From contig NZ_CANLCY010000001.1 in assembly GCF_947489255.1 (NCBI RefSeq), positions 744,001 to 808,000 on the forward strand: a stretch of DNA of 64,000 bases, read 5' to 3'. The position numbers and the translations under genes are program-made. Each line of letters begins with the position of its first letter. The first letter of the stretch is position 1. Source of the DNA: an uncultured Microbacterium sp. (GTDB lineage Bacteria; Actinomycetota; Actinomycetes; Actinomycetales; Microbacteriaceae). A model generated the notes under the pieces. That model saw only the letters and a list, made by a program, of their open reading frames with translations. It did no database searches and was not told the origin of the DNA. This document shows positions 18,664 through 27,040 of this stretch, piece by piece.

Positions 18664-18752
18664 GACGTCATCCTCCTCGCTTTCGCGTCCGGGTGATCCA
18701 GGGTCGGCGGCGTTGCTCTGACCCCGGCCCCGGCCCGGGCCCGGCTCGCGGC

Positions 18753-19253
18753 TCAGGCGGCGATGCGGATCAGCCCCAGGGCGATCGTGGTGATCCCCGC
18801 CGTCCACAGCGCGATCGCCAGCGCCTGCCAGCCGATCACCCGCGCGGGCGAGACCCCGGTCGAGGTGAGCGCCGCGGCGGTGAACTGGGTGGGCAGCAGC
18901 AGGGGGCCGAGCAGGCTCACCCCGGGCGTCCCGTACCGGTGGTACGCCTTCTCGAACTTCTCTCGACGCGCCGTCGGAGCCTTCGCGGGCGCGCCGCGGC
19001 GGGTCGTGACGGCAGCGCGGACGCGCGAGGTCGCCAGCACGACGACGGCGACGCAGAGGAAGTTGCCGACCGCGCCGGCCAGCGCGGCGATGACCGGGTG
19101 GATGCCGCCGATGATGCCGATCGTGGCGGCGCCCTCTCCCTCGATGAAGGGCACGGCGCCCGCGAGCGCGACGATGAGCGGCTGCACGAGATCGGGCACG
19201 TCGGCGACGAGGCCTTGGAATCCGAGGACGAGATCGGTGACGGGGTTCGACAT
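18753..19253 (-). CDS. Small integral membrane protein, small multidrug-export-like
   Basis: The 166-aa protein has about four hydrophobic helices with a charged cytoplasmic loop in the middle (ARREKFEKAYHRYGTPG). The pattern of acidic EGEGAATIG followed by LLGPLLLPTQF resembles the COG2426 'small multi-drug export' group; transport activity is not established for such proteins. AGGAG lies 5 nt before the ATG. A palindrome shared with the two-component system promoter lies upstream at 19372-19389. Confidence 0.65.
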   Translation of the reverse strand: MSNPVTDLVLGFQGLVADVPDLVQPLIVALAGAVPFIEGEGAATIGIIGGIHPVIAALAGAVGNFLCVAVVVLATSRVRAAVTTRRGAPAKAPTARREKFEKAYHRYGTPGVSLLGPLLLPTQFTAAALTSTGVSPARVIGWQALAIALWTAGITTIALGLIRIAA

Positions 19254-19371
19254 GGAAGCTCCTGGGGGATGAGTCCGCGGGGTGTTCCGCGATGAATCCA
19301 TCCCATCGGCGACGCGCGCACGGCGGCAGTGTTGTGGTGTCACGGCCGCTCGGGACGATGTATCGGTGGGC

Positions 19372-19389
19372 CCCTGACGAATGTCACGG
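19372..19389. promoter_or_regulatory. Imperfect palindrome shared with the two-component system promoter
   Basis: CCCTGAC-GAAT-GTCACGG shares 15 identical consecutive bases (TGACGAATGTCACGG) with the palindrome at 27261-27278. It lies between two divergent small membrane protein genes (18753-19253 minus, 19464-19736 plus). A binding site for the DesR-like regulator encoded at 28452 is the simplest explanation, by inference. Confidence 0.5.
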
Positions 19390-19463
19390 GCGTCGCCGAC
19401 TTTCCTCGGAGGAGCTCGGGCGCGTATCGTCGTCGGTTCATCGCCGCGAGGAGGGGGCATCGC

Positions 19464-19736
19464 ATGGGGGCGTTCGGCTGGATCGAGTGGGTGTTCTGGG
19501 CGGCGATCGCCGTCGGCGTGATCGTGCGGCTCGTCGTCGTTCTGCGTCGACGGGGGAGAAGAGGACGCGAGGCCCTGCGATCGGCCTTCGGTCCGGTCGT
19601 GGACGCGGGTGCCGTGCAATCGGCGGCCTACGGATGGACGCCGTCGTCGTCGACCGATCTGCCCGCCGCCTACGGCACGGTGCAGACGGGCGAGGTTGAC
19701 GACCGCCCGCGCGACCTGCCCGAGCGGCGGGCATAG
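19464..19736 (+). CDS. Small membrane protein (90 aa)
   Basis: The 90-aa protein has one strong transmembrane helix (WIEWVFWAAIAVGVIVRLVVVL, residues about 6-27), followed by a very basic stretch (RRRGRRGREALR) and a soluble tail, so the C-terminus is probably cytoplasmic. GGAGGGG lies upstream of the ATG. The family is not recognised. The shared palindrome about 75 bp upstream suggests control together with the two-component system. Confidence 0.65.
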   Translation: MGAFGWIEWVFWAAIAVGVIVRLVVVLRRRGRRGREALRSAFGPVVDAGAVQSAAYGWTPSSSTDLPAAYGTVQTGEVDDRPRDLPERRA

Positions 19737-19792
19737 CCGATCGATAGGCGCGCGTAGGGCGAGGTCAGGGTGCGCGCTCCACACTCGGCGGC

Positions 19793-20182
19793 ATGACCAC
19801 GATCGACCCCGTCCCGACCACCCCGCCCGCTGACGCGCAGAAGACGCCGGTGAAACGTCGCGTGCCGCTCACGCGCCGCCTCGTCGCCGGCATCGGCGCC
19901 GGTGCGCTCGTCGTCGGCCTGCTCGTCGGGGGCGGCGCCGGTTTCGCGATCGGCAACGCCTCGGGCGCGAACGCGGCGACCTCGGGCACGATGCCCGGAT
20001 TCGGCACCGGCACCCCGCCGCAGATGGGCGGCGAGCGGCCCGACTTCGGCGACGGCACCCCTCCCCAGATGGGCGAGGGCGGTCCCGACGGAACGACCGA
20101 CGGATCCACCGACGGCTCGACGGACGGCTCGACGGACGGCTCGACGGACGGATCGACCGGGGACTCCGGCACCACCAGCTGA
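19793..20182 (+). CDS. Single-pass membrane-anchored low-complexity protein
   Basis: The 129-aa protein has a proline-rich N-terminus, a basic patch (VKRRVPLTRRL), one transmembrane helix (residues about 30-52, LVAGIGAGALVVGLLVGGGAGFAIG) and an extracytoplasmic tail rich in Gly, Thr and Asp. The tail contains two related GTGTPPQMG / DGTPPQMG segments and ends in repeated DGST units. It resembles Gly/Pro-rich surface proteins of actinobacteria with no known function. Confidence 0.6.
   Translation: MTTIDPVPTTPPADAQKTPVKRRVPLTRRLVAGIGAGALVVGLLVGGGAGFAIGNASGANAATSGTMPGFGTGTPPQMGGERPDFGDGTPPQMGEGGPDGTTDGSTDGSTDGSTDGSTDGSTGDSGTTS
20099..20158 (+). repeat. Five 12-bp tandem repeats encoding DGST
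   Basis: Five nearly identical 12-bp units (consensus GACGGCTCGACG) lie in frame and encode DGST repeats in the tail of the preceding protein. The central copies are identical, so the copy number may vary between strains by slippage. Confidence 0.85.
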
Positions 20183-20280
20183 CCGGTCGGGCCACGGCAT
20201 CCTGTCGTCTGTCGGGGATCCGGTGCCACGTGGCAGGGATCGGGCGGCGGGCGAGCGCCGCGCCTCCTACCCTCGGACGC

Positions 20281-20589
20281 ATGATCATCCGCGTCTCGGA
20301 AGCCCACGTCCGCGAAGGGATGCACGAGGAGTTCCTCGCCCGTCTGCACGAGCTCGTGTCGACGTTCCCCGCGACCCATGCCGGGATGGTGCGACACGAG
20401 GTGCTCGTCGACGACGCCGATCCTCGACGCGTGCAGTACGTCAGCGCGTGGGCCGACGCCTCCGCGCTCGTGGGCTACGCGGGTGCCGAGTGGCGCACGC
20501 GTCCCGTCACCTTTCCCGACGAGGAGCGCTTCCTCACCCGCCCGCTCGAGCTGCGGCACTTCGTCACCGTCGACCTCGACCCCGCGTGA
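20281..20589 (+). CDS. Antibiotic biosynthesis monooxygenase-like (ABM/dabb fold) protein
   Basis: The 102-aa protein fits the small alpha/beta-barrel ABM group: MIIRVSEAHVREGMHEEFLARLHELV at the N-terminus, then GMVRHEVLVDDADPRRVQYVSAWAD. Such proteins act as cofactor-free monooxygenases, heme-degrading enzymes or ligand binders; the specific function is unknown. TACCCT lies 7 nt before the ATG, so it is probably leaderless. Confidence 0.75.
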   Translation: MIIRVSEAHVREGMHEEFLARLHELVSTFPATHAGMVRHEVLVDDADPRRVQYVSAWADASALVGYAGAEWRTRPVTFPDEERFLTRPLELRHFVTVDLDPA

Positions 20590-20643
20590 GGCGGGCGGCG
20601 GCGCCATCGACCGGGGGTCTGGCGCGGAGCGCGGGCCGTCCGC

Positions 20644-21306
20644 TCACGTGGCGAGATCGTCCAGCCACGACGATCGCAGACGCAGCGCCCGTTCGACGCC
20701 GGCCAGCACGACGACGACCGTGACCCCCGCATTCGCCGCGGGCGGAAGGGTCAGCGGCGACGTGAACGAGCCGAGGGAGTCGGCGATCAGAGGGATCTGC
20801 GAAAGGGTCGCGAGCAGCTGCGGGACCGCGATGGCCGCCCCGACGATGACGACGGCCAGCGACAGGATGCCGACCACCCGGCTCGCACGCGGATGATCGC
20901 GGTCGAAGGCGGCCCGGCGTCCCTCCGCCGAGCGGGGATGCGGGACCAGCTGACGCTCGTCGCCCACCGCCGGGACGAAGTGGCACCGGCGGAGGCCGAA
21001 GGTGCCGACCGCGACCTCGACGTGACCCCCGGGTACCGCGAACCGCGCGGGCAGGCGCGACACCGAGGCCAGCGCGCCGTCGCGATACAGGCGTGCACGC
21101 ACCGTGCCGTCGGCGTGGTCGCCGAGCTGATGCACGTCGACGGTGAACTCCGTCGCCGAGCCGGTGGCATCCGGTATCGACAGTGACAGCTGCGAGCGGC
21201 TCAGCGCCTGCCACCACCGGAACGGCGCGAGCGGTCGGCCGTCCCCCTCCTTCGCGCGCCGTTCGGCGAGCCGCGCGCGCAGAGAACGGGGGCGCGGGGC
21301 CGTCAC
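20644..21306 (-). CDS. Membrane protein of unknown function (220 aa)
   Basis: The protein has a basic N-terminus, a soluble beta-rich middle (about residues 30-125, LSLSIPDATGSATEFTVDVHQLG) and two C-terminal hydrophobic helices (VVGILSLAVVIVGAAIAVPQLL and ANAGVTVVVVLAGV). The family is not recognised. The GTG start overlaps the stop of a 54-aa reading frame (GTGA), so the two are probably translated together. It lies downstream of the VTC/DUF4956 operon on the same strand, separated from it by a hairpin. Confidence 0.6.
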   Translation of the reverse strand: MTAPRPRSLRARLAERRAKEGDGRPLAPFRWWQALSRSQLSLSIPDATGSATEFTVDVHQLGDHADGTVRARLYRDGALASVSRLPARFAVPGGHVEVAVGTFGLRRCHFVPAVGDERQLVPHPRSAEGRRAAFDRDHPRASRVVGILSLAVVIVGAAIAVPQLLATLSQIPLIADSLGSFTSPLTLPPAANAGVTVVVVLAGVERALRLRSSWLDDLAT

Positions 21307-21467
21307 AGCAGGACCTCGCTGAGGGGGAAGACGAGGTAGCGCTGCAAGACGTCCAGGGCGAACGGGCGACGCCAGAACGGCGTGCGCGCAGTGGTGGAGG
21401 AGGACACGGTCCCATCGCACTCGTATTCGGGGCGAAGCGGCAGTGCCGCGGTGTCACGACGGGGCAT
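21303..21467 (-). CDS. Small protein (54 aa) coupled to the membrane protein gene
   Basis: The reading frame runs from ATG 21467 to a TGA that overlaps the following GTG. It encodes a 54-residue peptide beginning MPRRDTAALPL and ending ALDVLQRYLVFPLSEVLL. The overlap and a protein-like C-terminal half (PFWRRPFALDVLQRYLVF) support it. No clear ribosome-binding site is visible. The function is unknown. Confidence 0.45.
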   Translation of the reverse strand: MPRRDTAALPLRPEYECDGTVSSSTTARTPFWRRPFALDVLQRYLVFPLSEVLL

Positions 21468-21492
21468 GACATCGGTCAGGGGGTGGCACGCG

Positions 21493-21537
21493 CGACGGCC
21501 GCGATCCGAGGGGAGGAACCCCGGGCCGCGGCCGTCG
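21493..21537 (-). terminator. Hairpin downstream of the DUF4353 gene
   Basis: CGACGGCCGCG pairs with CGCGGCCGTCG (11 bp), and the loop contains a further GGGG/CCCC pair. It lies 12-56 bp after the end of the leftward envelope operon. There is no T-run, as is common for actinobacterial terminators. Confidence 0.6.
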
Positions 21538-21548
21538 ATCGTGATGTC

Positions 21549-23120
21549 TCAGCGTCGTCCGCCCATGCCACCTCCCATCCCGCCCGCGATGGCCTCGCCC
21601 GCGGTCGCCGAGGTCGAGGTGCCGTCCACGGTCACCGTGTACGCCTGGCCGTCGGTGATCGCCGACGACGAGAACACGACCGATCCGAAGGTCTTCGTGG
21701 CGGTGTACTCGGCGATGACGGTGCCGGCGGCATCCGTGATCTGCACCGTCGATCCGGCCGAGCCCGACACGGTCGCGGCGAGCCAGCCCTGCCCCGACGA
21801 CTCGTCGGGCGACTCGGCCATGCCGGTGCTCCCGATCGCGACGAGGGTGCCGCCCGTGACGGTGATCCCGCCGTTGGAGTCGAGGGCGCCGTTGTTCTGC
21901 GCGGTGGGTCCGAAGACGGTGACGTCGCCACCGGTCATCTCGATCGTCCCGTTGGAGTCGAGACCGTCGCCGTCGGCGTCGACCACGAGGGTGCCGCCCG
22001 AGATGGCGAGGGTCTCCCCACTGTCCTGCATGCCGCCGCCGCCCATGCCGCCGTCGGTGGAGGCGGTGTTGCCCGAGGCGTTGACGCCGTCGTCGGACGA
22101 CGTGATCCGTGCGACGCCGCCCGCGATGCGGATGTCGGCCGACTCGATCCCCTCGTACGACCGGGTGATCGTCACGTCGCCGCCGGCGATGGCCAGCGCC
22201 GTCTCGGAATGGATGCCGTCATCCTCGGTCGCCAGAGACACGGTGCCCCCGGTGATGACCGCGTCGGTCCACGCGTCGATGCCATCGTCGGCCGCGGTGG
22301 CGTCGATCGTGCCGCCGGCGATCCAGACGTATCCCCGGGTGGCGTCGTCCTCCTGGTCGCTCTTGAGGGCGTCGCCGCCCGCGGTGAGGGTGAGGGTGCC
22401 GTCCTTCACGACGAGCGAGTCCTTGCCGCGGAGGGCGTCGTCGGCGGCATCCACCGTGATCGTGCCGCCGATGATCGCGAGGTCGTCGGTGGCCGAGATG
22501 CCGTCGTTGCCGGTGTCGGTGACCGTCAGCGCCCCGGAGCCGGAGACGGTGAGGTCGCTGTCGGCGTAGATCGCAGCGCTCGCGTCGGCGTCGGCGGAGC
22601 TGGTCGCGGTGACGGAGTTGGTGGAACCGGCGGCCAGGCTGATCGCGACGTCGTCGGCCGTGACCACCTGGATCGCCGAACCCGAGACGTTCTCGATCTC
22701 GGCGCCGTCGAGCACGAGCACCACCTGCGCGTCGTCGGGGGCGGCGACGACCACCTGCCCGTCGAGGGTCCCGGTGAGGCGGTACACCCCGGCGGCCGTG
22801 ACCGTGACGGTCGATCCGTCGACGGTGACCCCCGCCGAGTCGCTCGACGCGGTGGTGCCCGAGAGCGTGATGGTCTCGGCATCCGCGAGGTTCCACTCGT
22901 CGTCGCGCACGACCGTGCCGTCGGCGTTCGCCGAGAGCAGCTCGGCGGCGGCCGCGGGGATCGTGGAGTCGACCTCGGCGATGGTCTCGGTCGTCGAGGT
23001 GACGCTCGATTCCGACGCGGACGAGGTGGTCGCGCCCGGCTGGGCGGTCACGGCGCAGCCGGCGAGCACGAGGCCCGCGAGGGCGAGGGGGAGGGCGAGG
23101 GGGATCAGGCGGCGGCGCAT
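21549..23120 (-). CDS. DUF4353 carbohydrate-binding-like lipoprotein
   Basis: The 523-aa protein has a lipoprotein signal (LALAGLVLAGC, lipobox Cys22), a Ser/Thr-rich linker, then a long repetitive beta-helix-like region made of units such as 'GGTITVDAADDAL', 'GGDVTITRSYEGIES' and 'GGTLVVDADGDGLDS'. This is characteristic of DUF4353, found on cell surfaces with spore-coat CotH-like and VTC-like genes. A C-terminal domain follows, and the protein ends in a Gly/Met-rich GGMGGGMGG tail. AAAGGA lies 6 nt before the ATG. Its start overlaps the 3' end of the VTC gene by 16 nt. Confidence 0.88.
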   Translation of the reverse strand: MRRRLIPLALPLALAGLVLAGCAVTAQPGATTSSASESSVTSTTETIAEVDSTIPAAAAELLSANADGTVVRDDEWNLADAETITLSGTTASSDSAGVTVDGSTVTVTAAGVYRLTGTLDGQVVVAAPDDAQVVLVLDGAEIENVSGSAIQVVTADDVAISLAAGSTNSVTATSSADADASAAIYADSDLTVSGSGALTVTDTGNDGISATDDLAIIGGTITVDAADDALRGKDSLVVKDGTLTLTAGGDALKSDQEDDATRGYVWIAGGTIDATAADDGIDAWTDAVITGGTVSLATEDDGIHSETALAIAGGDVTITRSYEGIESADIRIAGGVARITSSDDGVNASGNTASTDGGMGGGGMQDSGETLAISGGTLVVDADGDGLDSNGTIEMTGGDVTVFGPTAQNNGALDSNGGITVTGGTLVAIGSTGMAESPDESSGQGWLAATVSGSAGSTVQITDAAGTVIAEYTATKTFGSVVFSSSAITDGQAYTVTVDGTSTSATAGEAIAGGMGGGMGGRR

Positions 23121-23947
23121 GGCGTGTCCTTTCGAGCGGCGCGGGCGGGGGAGAGGGATGCCGGTGAGGCGAAGGGGCCCGAGAGCACCCGGGTCCAGCG
23201 GTTGCGGGGGAGGTCGGCGCGCAGCGCCGCCATGCCGGTGGCGTACTTGCTGACGCGCTGCGGACGATGGCCCGCGCGCCAGAGGGCGCGGTCGAGGGCG
23301 CCCGCCTGGCCCGGCGACTTCGTCTCGACGATCGCGAAGCGCGGCAGAGCGAAGCCTCCGCCGTCGGCGGCGATCCATCGCAGGTCGAGGTCGACCGTGG
23401 CGCGAGAGGGGATCGCCCCGGGAAGCAGCAGCGTGGTGCGGCGGTACAGGGTCTGCAGTCGCGCGTCGAGGTCGTCGGCGCGGGCCGGCTCCACCCCGAT
23501 CGCCCCGAGGGCCTCGGCCACGTCGTCGCGGGCCTCGGCCGTGAGCCGGTCGGCGGCGTCGAGGTCGTAGGCGTCGCGGTCCTTGCGGGTGAGGCCGCGG
23601 GCTCCGCGCGTCTTCATCTCCAGGAACGCCGCCCCCGTGTCGAGGTAGGTGCGCGTGCGCAGCTTGAAGCGGCGGCGGCGGCCGTGGGCGGCGAGGCGGA
23701 AGCTCAGCAGATCGGGGGTGTCGAAGTACACCGAGCGGTACGCGAGCTCGCGCTCGCCCTCGATCTCGAGCGCCGCCGGGGCGTCGACGGAGCGCTGGAG
23801 GTCGTGGAGGAGGGATGCCGCGGCATCCATCGGCACGACGTACTTGCGGTCGACGCGGGTGAACAGCGCGGCCTCGGTCGTGAGGGCGTCGAGACCGACC
23901 GCGGGCAGGGCCGCGATGGCGCTCGTGGCGCGGTCGCGGGCGGTCAC
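23105..23947 (-). CDS. VTC domain (polyphosphate polymerase-like) protein
   Basis: The 280-aa protein fits the VTC tunnel domain: RVDRKYVVP near the start, then YRSVYFDTPDLLSFR, RRRRFKLRTRTYLD, FLEMKTRGARGLTRKDR and AIVETKSPG. In yeast this domain makes polyphosphate from ATP; bacterial stand-alone versions are poorly studied. The basic and acidic residues lining the tunnel appear conserved. The GTG start overlaps the DUF4956 stop (GTGA). Confidence 0.9.
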   Translation of the reverse strand: MTARDRATSAIAALPAVGLDALTTEAALFTRVDRKYVVPMDAAASLLHDLQRSVDAPAALEIEGERELAYRSVYFDTPDLLSFRLAAHGRRRRFKLRTRTYLDTGAAFLEMKTRGARGLTRKDRDAYDLDAADRLTAEARDDVAEALGAIGVEPARADDLDARLQTLYRRTTLLLPGAIPSRATVDLDLRWIAADGGGFALPRFAIVETKSPGQAGALDRALWRAGHRPQRVSKYATGMAALRADLPRNRWTRVLSGPFASPASLSPARAARKDTPCAAA

Positions 23948-24594
23948 CGGGAGCCGCCGATCAGGTCGGCGAAGCTCGCCTCGCCGGTGCGGTGGTCGGT
24001 CCTCTCCGTCCCGAGCGTCGGTCGCGATGCGGCGACCGCCGTCGGTGCCGGTCGCACGCGGTAGCGCACGTCGACCAGTGTGGTGTCGTCGACCAGGTCG
24101 AGCTGCTGCACGGTGACGCCGGTCACGTCGGCGCCGAGCAGGCGCTCGAGCTCGGCGCGCAGCTCGGTCTCGTCGGCGATCGCGCGGTCGAGGTGCACCG
24201 TCTGGTGACGGGCCCGCGACAGCACGCGCGGGTGGTCGGCCACGGCGAGCACCGCGACGATGAGTCCGACCAGCAGCAGGGGGGTGGCGAGATCGGCGGC
24301 GGGCAGACCGCAGATGAGGCCGATCGCGAGCGCCGCGAAGTAGTACGCCACCTCGCGCTGCGTGATCTCGCTCGAGCGCAGGCGGATGATCGACAGAACC
24401 CCGAACAGGCCGAGCCCGAGGCCCAGGGCCACCTCGGCGGTGCCGAGCACGGTGGCCACCGCCAGCACGCCGACGTTCACGCCGAGGAAGGCGACGACGA
24501 GGTCGCGCCGACGGTGGCGCTGGAAGTAGACGGCGCTGAGCAGCACGGCGGCGACGAGGTCGGCCGCGGCCAGGATCAGGGCGGTGGTGGTCAT
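23944..24594 (-). CDS. DUF4956 membrane protein
   Basis: The 216-aa protein has four or five N-terminal hydrophobic helices and the conserved FGVLSIIRLRSSEITQREVAYYF segment of DUF4956, followed by a soluble C-terminal domain. DUF4956 genes are nearly always next to VTC-type genes, and the two probably form a membrane-linked polymer-synthesis unit. Its ATG overlaps the stop of the glycosyltransferase gene, and its stop overlaps the VTC start. Confidence 0.9.
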   Translation of the reverse strand: MTTTALILAAADLVAAVLLSAVYFQRHRRRDLVVAFLGVNVGVLAVATVLGTAEVALGLGLGLFGVLSIIRLRSSEITQREVAYYFAALAIGLICGLPAADLATPLLLVGLIVAVLAVADHPRVLSRARHQTVHLDRAIADETELRAELERLLGADVTGVTVQQLDLVDDTTLVDVRYRVRPAPTAVAASRPTLGTERTDHRTGEASFADLIGGSR

Positions 24595-25868
24595 GGAGTG
24601 CTCCTTGCGGGGGTGGGGGAAGAGGGATCGGGGGTTCCGGGGCGGAGGAGGCTGAGCCTGTCGAAGCCTCCGGGGGTGTGGTGGGTGGCGGTCCCTTCGA
24701 CAGGCTCAGGGACCTGGGGTGCGTGCTCAGGAACCTGGGGCGCGGGGCCGGGGACCTGGGGTGCGGGGTCGGGGGCGTCGGGGGCGTCGGGGGTGGGCGG
24801 CGACGGCCGGGGGACCGGAGTGCGCGCCGGGGACCCGGCATCCGTTCGGGGGAAGACGAGGGCGCGCTGCACGCCGTAGCTGAGGACGAACAGCACCCCC
24901 TCGGTCACGACCTTCGCGGGCAGGAGTGCGAGACCGTTGTCGGTGAGGAACGACATCCATGCGATGTTGGATGCCAGCAGCGCGAGGGCCAGGACGCCGT
25001 AGCGGACCGCCTGACCGAGCATCGGCCCCTCGCCGGCGCGGAAGACCACGCGGCGGTTGACGACGAAGTTCGCGGTGGCCGACAGCACGCGGGCGGCGAT
25101 GATCGAGGGCACGAGCCACCCCGTCAGGGCCTGCAGCACGAGCAGCGCCACCGTGTCGACGACGAACGCCGCGAGCGACGACGACGCGAACAACAGCACC
25201 GGCAGCAGCACCCGCAGCGAATCGCGCACGGGGCGGAAGTGGCTCGAGGAATTGCGCTCGAGGTACACCGTGTCGATCGGCACCTCGTGCGCGGCCACGG
25301 CATCCGGTCCCAGGCGCAGCAGCATCCGCTGCTCGTACTCGAAGCCCTCACCCGGGATGCCGAGCACCCAGTCCAGGCGATCCGCGGGGATGCCGCGGAG
25401 CCCGGTCTGCGTGTCGCTGACGCGCCGACCCGTGGCCAGGCGGAACAGCCCCCGGGCTGCGGCGTTGCCCACGCGGCTGCGCAGGGGCACCGCCCCGTCG
25501 AAGCCGCGGACGCCCAGCACGAGCGCGCTGCGCCCATCGGCGGCGTCGGTGCGCAGGGCCTCGGCCACGCGGCAGACGTCGGTGGGCGCGTGCTGCCCGT
25601 CGGCGTCGGCGGTGACCACGTCGGCATCCGGATCGTGGGCGGCGATGTGGGCGAAGCCCGTCTTCAGCGCCGCGCCCTTGCCGCGGTTGTCGGGGTGGGT
25701 GAGCACGCGTGCGCCGGCATCGCCGACCGCGGCGAAGACCGGCTCGAACGACGGCCCGCTGCCGTCGTCGACGACGAGCACCTCGAGGTCGGGGTCGGCG
25801 GCGCGGAGCTCGCGCACGAGCCCCGGCAGGCGCGGGCCCGGCTCGTAGGCGGGGATGAGCACGAACAC
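24591..25868 (-). CDS. Bifunctional family-2 glycosyltransferase/GtrA protein
   Basis: The 425-aa protein joins two domains. Residues 1 to about 225 are a GT-A glycosyltransferase (VLIPAYEPG, VVDDGSG, DADGQH, GFEYEQRMLLRLG), which transfers sugar to a polyprenyl phosphate or similar acceptor. Residues about 225-350 are GtrA-like, with four membrane helices for lipid-linked sugar translocation. The last ~75 residues are low-complexity, with repeated APQVPE units, and are partly encoded by an inverted repeat at 24652-24709. The GTG start lies 3 bp after the glycosidase gene. Confidence 0.88.
   Translation of the reverse strand: MFVLIPAYEPGPRLPGLVRELRAADPDLEVLVVDDGSGPSFEPVFAAVGDAGARVLTHPDNRGKGAALKTGFAHIAAHDPDADVVTADADGQHAPTDVCRVAEALRTDAADGRSALVLGVRGFDGAVPLRSRVGNAAARGLFRLATGRRVSDTQTGLRGIPADRLDWVLGIPGEGFEYEQRMLLRLGPDAVAAHEVPIDTVYLERNSSSHFRPVRDSLRVLLPVLLFASSSLAAFVVDTVALLVLQALTGWLVPSIIAARVLSATANFVVNRRVVFRAGEGPMLGQAVRYGVLALALLASNIAWMSFLTDNGLALLPAKVVTEGVLFVLSYGVQRALVFPRTDAGSPARTPVPRPSPPTPDAPDAPDPAPQVPGPAPQVPEHAPQVPEPVEGTATHHTPGGFDRLSLLRPGTPDPSSPTPARSTP
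24652..24709. repeat. Inverted repeat inside the glycosyltransferase 3' end
   Basis: CTGAGCCTGTCGAAG (24652-24666) and CTTCGACAGGCTCAG (24695-24709) form a perfect 15-bp inverted repeat. The same core recurs in the array at 27041-27198. It is a dispersed REP-like palindrome seen in many high-GC genomes, here translated as the end of the glycosyltransferase (EPVEG and FDRLSLL). Confidence 0.85.
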
Positions 25869-25871
25869 CGC

Positions 25872-26912
25872 TCAGCCCGCCACGTAGAGGATGTCGCTGG
25901 TGGCGCGCTCGCCGCCGTTGGACGGGGAGTTGACCACCTGCCCGTTGAAGTACATGGTCGACGAGCCGCCTCCGTCGAGGTTGTAGGCGGTGGTCGCGCC
26001 GAGCGAGAGCATGATGTCGGCGAGCTCGGGGAGCGTCGCTCCCGCGCTGTAGCCCTCCTGGCGACCGTCGACCACGACGAAGACGAGGTGGTTGTCGTCG
26101 ATCACCCCGACCGCGGTGCGCGGCTGGTCGCCCTGGATCGAGTGGTTGCCGACATTCGTGTCGACCTCGACGCTCTCGATCCCGTCGACGACCTGCCCGC
26201 CCTCGACGATCGCCGGCCCGAAGCTGAGCGTGTTCCAGACCCCGGATGCCAGCAGCTCGGCGGCCGTGGTCTGCGTCTCGTCGTACACCTCGACGTGCCC
26301 GTCGGTGTAGAACGCCAGGCCCTCGCGGGCGCCCTCGTCGCGATACACGACGCCGTTGCGGATCTCGATACCGGTGGAGCGGAAGCCGTAGTAGTCGCCG
26401 TTGATCGCGAAGACCGCGCCGTTGGCCTCGGCGATCTCGCTCGTGGTCTGCGTGATGTTCTCGCCGAACTGGTTGTTGGCGAAGGCGGAGCGCAGCGCGG
26501 TCGCGTCGCTCAGGATGACGTCGGCGACGTAGTACGTGACCGTGCTCGAGCCGGTGCCGGTGGTCATCGTCGCCAGGGTCACCGACGTCGAGCCGTCGTC
26601 GAAGGTGGAATCGGTGATGATCGGCGCGGTGGCGTCGGCGGGCGCGGCTCCGTCGGCGCTGGAGGCGTCGGTGGTCGTCGACACGCTCGAGTGCTCGGCC
26701 TCGTAAGCGGCGACGTCGGTCACCTCGACGTGGGGGATCAGGAAGCGGTCGGCTGCCCACCACGCCGCGCCGCCCGCGCCGAGGACGACGACGAGCCCCG
26801 CCGCCAGGAACGTGCGACGGGCAACCCGGCGGGCGGACGGGGCGCCGGTCGTGCCGACCTCGGGTGCCGGGCCGGACGGGTCGGTTTCGGGGGAGCGGTC
26901 TGCGGGGTGCAT
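25872..26912 (-). CDS. Membrane-anchored phosphodiester glycosidase family protein
   Basis: The 346-aa protein has an N-terminal membrane anchor after a basic patch (ARRTFLAAGLVVVLGAGGAAWWAA), a Ser/Thr/Asp-rich linker and a phosphodiester glycosidase (NAGPA-like) domain from about residue 110. Family motifs are AINGDYYGFRSTGIEIRNG, SFGPAIV, PRTAVGVIDDNHLVFVVVDGR and the terminal YNLDGGGSSTMYFNG. It probably removes or exposes sugars of phosphodiester-linked surface polymers. GGAG lies close to the ATG. It is the first gene of the leftward envelope operon. Confidence 0.88.
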   Translation of the reverse strand: MHPADRSPETDPSGPAPEVGTTGAPSARRVARRTFLAAGLVVVLGAGGAAWWAADRFLIPHVEVTDVAAYEAEHSSVSTTTDASSADGAAPADATAPIITDSTFDDGSTSVTLATMTTGTGSSTVTYYVADVILSDATALRSAFANNQFGENITQTTSEIAEANGAVFAINGDYYGFRSTGIEIRNGVVYRDEGAREGLAFYTDGHVEVYDETQTTAAELLASGVWNTLSFGPAIVEGGQVVDGIESVEVDTNVGNHSIQGDQPRTAVGVIDDNHLVFVVVDGRQEGYSAGATLPELADIMLSLGATTAYNLDGGGSSTMYFNGQVVNSPSNGGERATSDILYVAG

Positions 26913-27040
26913 GGCTCCAGAGAAGGCGCCCCGCCCTCACCGCGCCTGGGGCGGTCCCTATCCGCCGCCAAGAAGAGCTATGCGAGGGCGATGAGTTATC
27001 GAGCCGGACGTGGGGAGCGACGCGCGAGCGGGGCTCCGGT

